24,893 bases of DNA from a bacterium (GTDB lineage Bacteria > Bacteroidota > Bacteroidia > Bacteroidales > Muribaculaceae): positions 1-24,893 of the forward strand of contig SFVH01000021.1 in the NCBI GenBank assembly GCA_004561555.1, read 5' to 3'. The translations under genes and the position numbers were made by a program. The notes below the pieces were generated by a model. That model was not told the DNA's origin and did no database searches. It saw nothing but the letters and a program-made list of their open reading frames with translations. Below, piece after piece: positions 16,244 through 23,066 of this stretch. Numbering within the stretch: the first letter of the stretch is position 1; each line of letters starts with the position of its first letter.

Positions 16244-16798
16244 TCAAAATTCTATTAGTTGCAGGTCGGCTTCAAAATGGTCATCATCGCTGCAATCGAG
16301 CCATCCGGCAATAGCCGAATGGGTGGCAGGGTCGGATGCAGAAGCCATTATTATAGAGGCTATCTCCTCATCGTTGCGCTCGGGGAGCACAAAAAAAGAG
16401 GTTTCGCCATAGTATTTGTTTCGGATAGCGATTTCTCCGGTGACGATGTTTGCCAGAGTATAGACAAACTGCGCCGGACCGGGGAAATAGTTGTCTTTAT
16501 CGCGTATGGTGGCAAAATAGCGGCGGTCGGCACAAAGCGACGAGTAGCGGTTGAAGAGCAACACGGCGCGGTCGTCGCGCTCCACAAATCGCTCTGAGGC
16601 TTCGGCTTGCAGCAAAAGCTCTGAGGCGATAAAGCCCAGCCGGCATAAAGTGTCCATCTTGAAAAACTTCGCATAACCGCCGATTTTCGTGCGATACACC
16701 TGAGAGAGCATTTCGCCTCCACAAGCGTCAATCGCCACGGGGAGATTGTCGAGGGAGATTGTCGAGGGAGTGATAATCACATGGTGCAGAGTGTTCAT
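16244..16798 (-). CDS. Truncated ketosynthase-like protein without active-site residues
   Basis: This 184-residue protein resembles the N-terminal half of a ketosynthase. The middle stretch with PGPAQF, VYTLANIVTGE and YYGETSFF matches thiolase-fold segments seen in KS and CLF proteins. It has no nucleophile Cys motif and no catalytic His motifs. There is no room for a lost C-terminal half, because the ACP gene begins 31 bases after it. It starts as an ATGA overlap with the preceding active KS, so translation is coupled. A 13-base tandem duplication lies in its codons near residue 15. A structural or gating partner of one of the ketosynthases is possible; function is not established. Confidence 0.78.
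   Translation of the reverse strand: MNTLHHVIITPSTISLDNLPVAIDACGGEMLSQVYRTKIGGYAKFFKMDTLCRLGFIASELLLQAEASERFVERDDRAVLLFNRYSSLCADRRYFATIRDKDNYFPGPAQFVYTLANIVTGEIAIRNKYYGETSFFVLPERNDEEIASIIMASASDPATHSAIAGWLDCSDDDHFEADLQLIEF
16740..16770. repeat. 13-base tandem duplication inside a coding region
   Basis: The unit GGGAGATTGTCGA occurs twice head to tail (16740-16752 and 16753-16765) and is followed by GGGAG, the start of a third copy. It lies within codons about 10-20 of the truncated ketosynthase-like gene. The unit is not a multiple of three, so gain or loss of a copy would shift the reading frame. Confidence 0.85.
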
Positions 16799-17913
16799 TT
16801 TAAGCCTCCTTTCGTCATTAACAATGCCGCATTACACCCGCCGAACCCCGAAAGGAGCTTGACAAACGAGCGGGCGGCAGTGGTGCGCAACCGAGAAGAC
16901 ACATTGATGTTGCGACTCACACCGAGAGAAGAGTATCCCTTTGTTGGCAACACAACCCCGTCATCTACGGCACGCATGGATATTATCGTCTCGAGCACCC
17001 CGGCAGCCCCCATAGTGTGTCCGTAATAGCCTTTTAACCCATTGATAGGCACTTGCGCAAGCAGTGCGCGGTCGAGGGCTATGCTTTCCATCTCGTCGTT
17101 GTAAGGGGTAGCTGTGCCGTGGACATTGATAAATGCCAACGAAGAAGCATCAATGTGAGAGGAGACAGCACGAAGTGCGCGATAGCTACCTTCACCGGTA
17201 CGCGACGGACCGGAGATGTGGTTGGCATCGTTGCGGATGGCGCCACAATCAATCACCCAATCGTCGTCTTGTGCTGAGTCGGTAAGAGTGTAGACAATCG
17301 TGGCTGCGGCTTCGCCAAGGTTAAGTCCGGAGCGGGAGGCATCAAACGGGCGACACGGCTCTTCACTAAGAGCCTTAAACGACTGAAAACCCGACACGAT
17401 AAACTTCGACTGGACATCGCACCCACACACAATTGCTACATCGCATGCATGAGCCTTAAGCAAGCGCATAGCCGCAATCTGCGCGCATACCCCAGAGATG
17501 CAAGCGTTGCTCACCACCAAAGGCGAGGTAGTGATGCCAAGCACATCGGCGATACGTTGTGCCGCCACTCCAAGGAGCACCCTCTCACGCGGGATGTGGG
17601 GCATCTCGCAGTCGTCGAGGAGCGAAATGTTGCCCTTAGTAGTGCTGAGGATGAGCATAGTGCGAGGCGATGAGAGGTCGACAGACGACTGAGCCACAGC
17701 CTGTCTCACCGATTGGATAGCCAAGCTCTCGAAGGGAGTGCACTCCTCTTCAAGGGCAATGTCTTCAAAGAGCGAGCCCACAAACGGCTCGGGCAACCCC
17801 CAATGGTTGTCGTAGCGTCGCAAAGCCGACAATCCCTCCCTCACCGAGCGAAAGTTGCCTTCGGAGGAAGAGCCGAGTGGAGAAATAATATTGTCAGCCA
17901 GTCGCACTATCAT
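16795..17913 (-). CDS. Beta-ketoacyl-ACP synthase, active (short form)
   Basis: This 372-residue condensing enzyme has all three catalytic residues: SNACISG (Cys138), HGTATP (His265) and GYYGHT (His299), plus GFGGCNA near the end. It is slightly shorter than FabF because of a compact N-terminus. Cluster context suggests it does either the first condensation on the aryl starter or a step specific to the lipid part; the motifs do not tell which. The start at 17913 gives an ATGA overlap with the upstream thioesterase gene; Met at 17925 or 17937 would overlap further. Its stop overlaps the start of the truncated ketosynthase-like gene, which may be its partner. Confidence 0.9.
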   Translation of the reverse strand: MIVRLADNIISPLGSSSEGNFRSVREGLSALRRYDNHWGLPEPFVGSLFEDIALEEECTPFESLAIQSVRQAVAQSSVDLSSPRTMLILSTTKGNISLLDDCEMPHIPRERVLLGVAAQRIADVLGITTSPLVVSNACISGVCAQIAAMRLLKAHACDVAIVCGCDVQSKFIVSGFQSFKALSEEPCRPFDASRSGLNLGEAAATIVYTLTDSAQDDDWVIDCGAIRNDANHISGPSRTGEGSYRALRAVSSHIDASSLAFINVHGTATPYNDEMESIALDRALLAQVPINGLKGYYGHTMGAAGVLETIISMRAVDDGVVLPTKGYSSLGVSRNINVSSRLRTTAARSFVKLLSGFGGCNAALLMTKGGLK

Positions 17914-18338
17914 AGCACATTCCATTTTTTCTTCCACTCATCGTAGAAGTCGGGATTAGCCCATACAAGTTGATAATCGCGGTCCATAAACACCTGTACG
18001 CTGTGACCCGTAGCCATAAGTTCGTCGGTTTGTAGGTTATGTATTTCGTAGTCAAACACAATCTTAGCGGCTTCGGTAGGGCGATAGAAGATGTCGATGC
18101 GACACTCCATGCCATATACGATAGGGCGCTTATACTTAAACGATAAGTCGACAAGCGGAGCATAGAAGCCGTTGCTGAAAATCAACAAATAGCCTAATCC
18201 GTATTTTTTGCCGAAAGCCTCACGAGCGTCTTCAAAATATAGCGGATAAGAGCCGTGCCACACGATATTCATTGAGTCGACCTCCGAAAATCGCGGTGAG
18301 AATGTTGTTGATGCAGATAGCAGATTGTGTTTATTCAT
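17910..18338 (-). CDS. Hotdog acyl thioesterase (4HBT-like)
   Basis: This 142-residue single-hotdog protein has the 4-hydroxybenzoyl-CoA thioesterase signature FSEVDSMNIVWHG (17-29), with Asp21 at the usual catalytic place and His28 following, and the helix YFEDARE (34-40). Such enzymes hydrolyse acyl or aryl thioesters. By analogy with ApeK in the E. coli aryl polyene pathway it may release stalled or finished chains from an ACP, or proofread the starter. The start at 18338 leaves a 16-base gap after the dehydratase-like gene; a frame start at 18386 would run into that gene. Its stop forms an ATGA overlap with the next ketosynthase. Confidence 0.88.
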   Translation of the reverse strand: MNKHNLLSASTTFSPRFSEVDSMNIVWHGSYPLYFEDAREAFGKKYGLGYLLIFSNGFYAPLVDLSFKYKRPIVYGMECRIDIFYRPTEAAKIVFDYEIHNLQTDELMATGHSVQVFMDRDYQLVWANPDFYDEWKKKWNVL

Positions 18339-18354
18339 AATTACAATAATCGTT

Positions 18355-18801
18355 TCACCCTTGAGCGACAATGTCGCTGAGAGCAATTTTCATTTCCGTT
18401 TGAGCTATCACTTCGTCGGCGACTTTCACTACAGCATTCACCAAGGTCATTCCAAACACCTCCTCAACCACAGTTATTGTTGTTGACAGCGTTTCACCCA
18501 CCTTCGGCAGTCGCAGAATGTTGAGGTTGCGAATAGCCCCGATAAAACCGAGTCTCACCCCTTCGCTGCTTTGTCGGTTGATATAACCTATTCGTGCGGC
18601 GCAGGTTTGAGCGATATTTTCTATCACACCGGCAGCAATAAGCGTACCCTCTTCGACAAAGATGTTGTCGGAGGTGATATCGAGCTGAGTGGTCGACACT
18701 ACTGGGTCAAACTGCACCAGGCGGCTTACCATCACAAACGGCTCGCGCTGTGGCAACAGTTCGCTCATCGGGATTGAAGATAAAATGTCGGAGACGGTCA
18801 T
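18355..18801 (-). CDS. ApeP/FabZ-like hotdog protein lacking the catalytic His
   Basis: This 148-residue protein has a hotdog dehydratase layout: LPQREPFVMV (16-25) matches the FabZ LPHRYPFLLV segment, and GVIENIAQT (58-66) matches the central helix with its acidic residue, Glu61. The His expected in the loop just before the helix (the GHF of related dehydratases) is replaced: the loop reads EEGTLIAAG (50-58), with Thr53 at that site. It may therefore be inactive alone and act as a structural or half-site partner, for example of the His-containing hotdog protein at 11915-12283. The start at 18801 gives an ATGA overlap with the acyltransferase gene; Met at 18810 is the alternative. Confidence 0.84.
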   Translation of the reverse strand: MTVSDILSSIPMSELLPQREPFVMVSRLVQFDPVVSTTQLDITSDNIFVEEGTLIAAGVIENIAQTCAARIGYINRQSSEGVRLGFIGAIRNLNILRLPKVGETLSTTITVVEEVFGMTLVNAVVKVADEVIAQTEMKIALSDIVAQG

Positions 18802-19688
18802 TGGTTCCAAAAGTCGTAATAGTTATACCATTGAGTGGGATAAAGGCGCACGATGTCTTCAAGGTTGGAGGCAAAAGATTGAGCCAACTGTTGCAGCTGC
18901 TCGCGCTTAGAGGCATTACGGTCGACTTCAAGGATGCGCACATACACCTTATAAGTGTGTACATCCTGCTTCATCACGAAAAACGACACTGCTTCCACCT
19001 CTCTTTGCACCGCCATAAGAAACGGGCCGGTGGGGAAGCGCACCTCCTCGCCGAAGAATGAGCAACGTTGAGCCTTCGACGAGCCAAACATACGGTCGGC
19101 GGAGATGCCCACCACCTCTCCTCTCGACAGAGCGTCGTTGAGGATGAAGATGTGTGACAAGTCGGCGGCAACAGGCACCACGGTCACTCCGCGGTGGGAG
19201 AAAATCTTCTTGCGGTTTTCCATCACGGTCTGCGTCTCCCCGGCATAGGCAAGCACATTAAGGTGCTTATCTTTAGAGGTGGTCATATATCCTGCAATCT
19301 CAATGTTACCCACATGAGCTCCCAACTGAAGAAATCCTTCTTTGGCAGTGGTAAGGCGGTCGATGATATGCTGTCCGTCGACTACAATCTTAAACCGTAT
19401 GTCGGCATAGCAAGCAAAACGGTCGATTACTACCTTCCCGAAGTTATATTGATTGCGATAGACATGGATAAATGATTTGAGCTTACCGTAACCCATTCTT
19501 TTGCGAAAGAAGCGATAAGTGGCAAGATATGCCGAGTGGTTGAAAATCATGTAAAACACCACCACAACCGCCACGATGGCATAATACACCCTCAACGGGA
19601 TAATTTTAAAACCCGCGATGAGGCTGCGTTGCATCCATCGATTACCGTCGGTGCGTCCTTGCCATTGCTGATGTGCCTCTTCGGTCAT
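18798..19688 (-). CDS. LpxL/HtrB-like acyltransferase
   Basis: This 296-residue inner-membrane protein has an N-terminal hydrophobic segment (about 34-49) and the HX4E motif HVGNIE (125-130) of lipid A late acyltransferases. It ends with PTQWYNYYDFW, close to the C-terminal signature common in this family. Family members transfer acyl chains from acyl-ACP to lipid hydroxyls at the cytoplasmic face. Sitting directly after an ACP gene and before the dehydratase-like gene, it most likely moves the aryl polyene chain (or a fatty acid) from an ACP to the lipid anchor rather than making lipid A. Its stop overlaps the next gene's start (ATGA). Confidence 0.88.
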   Translation of the reverse strand: MTEEAHQQWQGRTDGNRWMQRSLIAGFKIIPLRVYYAIVAVVVVFYMIFNHSAYLATYRFFRKRMGYGKLKSFIHVYRNQYNFGKVVIDRFACYADIRFKIVVDGQHIIDRLTTAKEGFLQLGAHVGNIEIAGYMTTSKDKHLNVLAYAGETQTVMENRKKIFSHRGVTVVPVAADLSHIFILNDALSRGEVVGISADRMFGSSKAQRCSFFGEEVRFPTGPFLMAVQREVEAVSFFVMKQDVHTYKVYVRILEVDRNASKREQLQQLAQSFASNLEDIVRLYPTQWYNYYDFWNQ

Positions 19689-19699
19689 GCGCGTTCTAT

Positions 19700-19942
19700 C
19701 TATCCTACCTTGCTTTCGATGTAGTCGCAGAATTGGCTGAGAGTCTGCACTCCCACCATTTCTTCGGGCTTAATCTTAAAACCGAAGTTTTTCTCCACAA
19801 TCACCACGATGTCGACATAGTCAAGGCTATCGATGCCCATGTCATCTTTCAATCGTGCATCGGGGAAGATTTTGTCTTCATCGATTTCCAAATCTTCGAG
19901 CAAAAAATCGCGTACTTTGCTTTCAATTTCTGTTCTGTTCAT
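19700..19942 (-). CDS. Acyl carrier protein (first ACP)
   Basis: This 80-residue acidic protein has the phosphopantetheine motif GIDSLD (36-41) with Ser39 and the helix-loop-helix pattern of ACPs. It presents acyl thioesters to the ketosynthases, ketoreductase, dehydratases and acyltransferases of the cluster in the cytoplasm. It is 27 bases after the methyltransferase gene and 11 bases before the LpxL-like acyltransferase gene, which may take its acyl chain. It differs clearly from the other ACP at 15955-16212, which suggests separate jobs. Confidence 0.93.
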   Translation of the reverse strand: MNRTEIESKVRDFLLEDLEIDEDKIFPDARLKDDMGIDSLDYVDIVVIVEKNFGFKIKPEEMVGVQTLSQFCDYIESKVG

Positions 19943-19969
19943 AAAGTAATAATATAATGAATTAAAATA

Positions 19970-21073
19970 CTATTTTTTTAATTTACACACCATAATGCTA
20001 TGCCCTTGACCGAGGTTGTCGTGGATAGACTCCACCACGAGAGACGCTTTCTCCACGAGTCGCTGCAAATCTTCGGAATGGTACATCTTGCTGTTACCAT
20101 TGGCTATGGCGGTGAAATACACACTTGTGAGAGTGAGGCAGAGGGCTGCCGGCTCAAATCGTTGGCGGTCCCAAAGGGTTTCCATAATGTAGAGGCGACT
20201 GTCGGCATCCATAGCTTTTGCGGCACGGCTGAGGATGCTCACTATCTCCTCCTCTGAGAAGCAATCGAGAAATTGGCTCATCCAGATGGCATCCCAGTGC
20301 TTGTCGACGGGGAACGGTGCGGTGGCATCGAGCAAGTTGATGCCACGACCGTCGATGCGGTCGCTGCCGGGGGCATCTTTTGTGGCTTGCTTCATTAGCT
20401 CTATCTGCTGAGGCAGGTCAAGTATAGTCACTTCCACGGCTTTGTCGTGAGCCACACAGCGTTGTGCCCATCGTCCGGTGTTGCCCCCTACATCGAGGAG
20501 TGTGCGAGTGTTGCCCGAAGAAAACACAATCTCCAAGGCTTGGTCAAACGAGTGGTCGCTATAGAAATGGTCGAAACCAAACCAGCTTTTTTGCACTTGC
20601 TGCGGAAGCTGCGACAGCCCCTCATACACCGTAGGCCACGGTCCGAAATGCTCCAACCCGGCGGGACGTCCTTCCTTGAGGGCTTCTTCCAGGCGAAACA
20701 GTCCTTCGTAGTTCACGTCGTGATTGAAGTCCATATTCACCCTTGTGGCAGGGTCGTTGAGCAGAAACCAGCCGGTCTTGGAGATGGTGAAACGCTCGCT
20801 TTCGGGGTCAACAAGGATAGTGCCTATCGACAAAGATGCCTCAAGGAGAATTTTCACGGCGTAATCGCTCAAGCCGGTAGCCTCGCACAATTGGCTGCGT
20901 GTGAGACCATTATCGCTATCACGGAGCAAGTCAAGGATGCCAAATTTCACCATCAGTCGCGACACTTGAAACACCATTGGAGAGAACGCTATGAATTCAG
21001 CCAATCGCTGAGCGTCGCGAGCTGAAAGATGCTCCTCAGTGTAAGCTTTATGTAGGGCCGGAGATAAATGCAT
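19970..21073 (-). CDS. SAM-dependent methyltransferase (COMT-like) with altered catalytic site
   Basis: This 367-residue protein has the two-part architecture of plant and bacterial small-molecule methyltransferases: an N-terminal dimerisation/winged-helix part (about 30-110) and a C-terminal Rossmann domain with SAM motif I DVGGNTG (194-200) and the acidic strand end ILDL (217-220). Where COMT-type O-methyltransferases have the catalytic His (HDW), this protein reads QFLDCF (266-271 region), with Asp in that place. It may thus methylate by another mechanism, for example aromatic C-methylation; E. coli and Vibrio aryl polyenes carry ring methyl groups, which would fit. It lies 11 bases after a ketosynthase gene. 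Confidence 0.87.
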   Translation of the reverse strand: MHLSPALHKAYTEEHLSARDAQRLAEFIAFSPMVFQVSRLMVKFGILDLLRDSDNGLTRSQLCEATGLSDYAVKILLEASLSIGTILVDPESERFTISKTGWFLLNDPATRVNMDFNHDVNYEGLFRLEEALKEGRPAGLEHFGPWPTVYEGLSQLPQQVQKSWFGFDHFYSDHSFDQALEIVFSSGNTRTLLDVGGNTGRWAQRCVAHDKAVEVTILDLPQQIELMKQATKDAPGSDRIDGRGINLLDATAPFPVDKHWDAIWMSQFLDCFSEEEIVSILSRAAKAMDADSRLYIMETLWDRQRFEPAALCLTLTSVYFTAIANGNSKMYHSEDLQRLVEKASLVVESIHDNLGQGHSIMVCKLKK

Positions 21074-21084
21074 TGTAGTAGTTG

Positions 21085-22308
21085 TTATTTAATTTTCTTT
21101 AATACCAAAGCACTGTTTGTGCCGCCGAAACCGAAGGAGTTGGACAACACGGTATTCACCTCCGTGTCGACGGTATGAGCTGTGAGATTGATTTTTTCGG
21201 AATATTGATCAGGATTTTCGAGGTTGATGTTGGGAGCTACAAAGTTGTGTTGCATCATCAGCAAGCTATAGACCACCTCGCTTGCTCCCGCCATCCAACA
21301 TTCGTGTCCGGTCATCGACTTGGTGGAGCTAATGAGGGCACGCTGAGAGTGGAAAATGCGGTCGAGGGCAATGGCTTCAAACATATCGCCTTGGAGCGTT
21401 GAAGTGGCATGTGCATTGACATAGTCGATGTCGCAAGCTGCTACCCCGGCATCTTTCATTGCTCTAAGCATAGCAATCTCCGAACCTACGTCGCTGGGCT
21501 GCGAGATACCGCCGCCGTTGGAAGAAAACCCATAGCCACACACCTCGCAGAGGATAGTTGCGCCGCGAGCGATGGCATGGTCGTAGTCTTCAAGGATGAG
21601 CGTTGCCGCGCCGCCGCTGGGGATGAGCCCGTCGCGGTCGCGGTCGAAGGGGCGCGAAGCTTTTGTAGGGTCGTCCATGCGCACCGAAAACGCCGAGAGG
21701 GCGTCGAAGGTAGCCATCGAGTAGAAGTTGGTCTCCTGAGCACCACCACACACCACCATCTCTTGCAAACCTTGTTTGATGAGCATATATCCCAATCCTA
21801 CGGCATGACTACCGGAGGCACAGGCGGCGCTCACGGTGAAATTGACGCCACGGAGGCGGAAGATGGTGCTGAGGTTCATCGTCACGGTGGAGTTCATCGA
21901 TTGGAAGATATAACCGCTACCCAAGAGAGCGCTGTCGTGCTTCTCTTCCATAATTTTTGAGGCTTCAATCACGGGCTTCGCCGTGCTGTCGTTGCCGTAA
22001 ATCACTCCTATCTCTTGACGGTCGGCATAGTCGGCATCGATGCCAGCCATCTCAAAAGCCTCTTTAGTTGCCATAAACGCATATTCGCCTTCTTCGGGAA
22101 GCCCCACGCGCATACGACGGTCGAGCACGCCCTTGAGTTTGGGCTTTGCCACAATGCCGGTGAGACCGCTGCGATAGCCGTAAGCGAGTCGTTCGGGCTC
22201 CAATCCGATGCCCGACTTACCGGAATACAGGGAGTTTTTGACTTCTTCAAGGGTTGTGCCTAAACACGACCATATACCCATACCTGTGATTACTACTCTT
22301 CTGCTCAT
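21085..22308 (-). CDS. Beta-ketoacyl-ACP synthase (FabF-like), active
   Basis: This 407-residue condensing enzyme keeps the whole triad: SAACASG (Cys163), NAHATST (His300) and KSMTGHE (His335), with SFGFGGTNS (391-399) near the end. The first His motif reads HATST rather than HGTST, a small change. It is the first ketosynthase gene of the operon, 16 bases after the ketoreductase gene, so it may pair with that enzyme in early chain extension. I chose Met at 22308 because the N-terminal strand RRVVITGMG then follows directly; the upstream frame to 22404 would lie inside the ketoreductase gene. Confidence 0.93.
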   Translation of the reverse strand: MSRRVVITGMGIWSCLGTTLEEVKNSLYSGKSGIGLEPERLAYGYRSGLTGIVAKPKLKGVLDRRMRVGLPEEGEYAFMATKEAFEMAGIDADYADRQEIGVIYGNDSTAKPVIEASKIMEEKHDSALLGSGYIFQSMNSTVTMNLSTIFRLRGVNFTVSAACASGSHAVGLGYMLIKQGLQEMVVCGGAQETNFYSMATFDALSAFSVRMDDPTKASRPFDRDRDGLIPSGGAATLILEDYDHAIARGATILCEVCGYGFSSNGGGISQPSDVGSEIAMLRAMKDAGVAACDIDYVNAHATSTLQGDMFEAIALDRIFHSQRALISSTKSMTGHECWMAGASEVVYSLLMMQHNFVAPNINLENPDQYSEKINLTAHTVDTEVNTVLSNSFGFGGTNSALVLKKIK

Positions 22309-22324
22309 AAATATATCAAGTATT

Positions 22325-23053
22325 CTAAGTGTAAAGACCACCATTGATTGAAACCACCTCGCCGGTGATGTATGCAGCATCGTCGGAAGCGAGGAATGCC
22401 ACAAGGGCTGCCACTTCGTCGGGCTTGCCGAAGCGATTCATCGGCACGAGCTTTTTCAGCTCGCCCTCATTGAGGTCTTTTGTCATATCGCTTGCGATAA
22501 ATCCCGGAGCTACGGCATTGACGGTGACCTTACGTGGAGCCACCTCTTGTGCCAAAGCCTTTGTGGCGCCAATGAGTGCCGCCTTAGCCGCCGAGTAGTT
22601 CACCTGTCCCGGCAAGCCTTTTATTCCCGAGAGCGACGCCATATTGATTATTCTGCCGTGGCGATGAGTGAGCATATCTTTCAGTAAACGGCGTGTGAGA
22701 TAGAAGAAGCCGTTAAGAGTGGTGTCCACCACGTTGTGCCATTGCTCGTTTTGCATAAATATCATAAGGTTGTCCATACGAATACCGGCGTTGTTGATAA
22801 GCACGTCGATATAGTCGTCGGGATGCTCGGCGGTCCATTTTTCCACCGCTTCTTCCACCGCTTGGGGCGATGCCACATCAAAAGGCAGCAATTCGGCGAT
22901 GCCTCCGGCAGCTTCAATTTCGGCTTTTACTTCTTCAGCTGAGGCTTGATTGCTGCGATAGTTAATCACTATGGGGAGCCCCATTCGGCTCAGGCGCAAA
23001 GCCACAGCTTTGCCTAATCCTCTCGAACCTCCGGTGACAAGTGCATATTTCAT
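22325..23053 (-). CDS. fabG: 3-oxoacyl-ACP reductase (FabG-like SDR)
   Basis: This 242-residue short-chain dehydrogenase has the NADP-binding motif TGGSRGLG (7-14), NNAG (87-90) and the catalytic tetrad Asn114, Ser140, Tyr153 and Lys157 (YSAAK). The C-terminus (GEVVSINGG) is typical of FabG. It would reduce the 3-oxoacyl-ACP made by the ketosynthases to 3-hydroxyacyl-ACP in the cytoplasm, the step ApeQ performs in the E. coli aryl polyene pathway. No enoyl reductase accompanies it, which fits a product that keeps its double bonds. It lies 13 bases after the ammonia-lyase gene. It is presumably a cluster-specific copy rather than the housekeeping enzyme, so the symbol names the family. Confidence 0.93.
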   Translation of the reverse strand: MKYALVTGGSRGLGKAVALRLSRMGLPIVINYRSNQASAEEVKAEIEAAGGIAELLPFDVASPQAVEEAVEKWTAEHPDDYIDVLINNAGIRMDNLMIFMQNEQWHNVVDTTLNGFFYLTRRLLKDMLTHRHGRIINMASLSGIKGLPGQVNYSAAKAALIGATKALAQEVAPRKVTVNAVAPGFIASDMTKDLNEGELKKLVPMNRFGKPDEVAALVAFLASDDAAYITGEVVSINGGLYT

Positions 23054-23066
23054 TGTTAATCAGGGA

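Noticed and set aside
16213..16798. Frameshifted full-length ketosynthase with a lost C-terminal half
   Set aside because: Only 31 bases separate its stop from the next ACP gene, and the remaining sequence shows no KS motif in another frame, so there is no hidden second half.
18798..19688. Housekeeping lipid A acyltransferase
   Set aside because: The family match is real, but the gene is embedded between an ACP and a dehydratase-like gene with an overlapping start, so a cluster-specific role is more likely.
22309..22404. N-terminal extension of the ketosynthase to 22404
   Set aside because: It would lie inside the ketoreductase gene and add 32 residues with no similarity to condensing enzymes; the fold begins at the Met at 22308.
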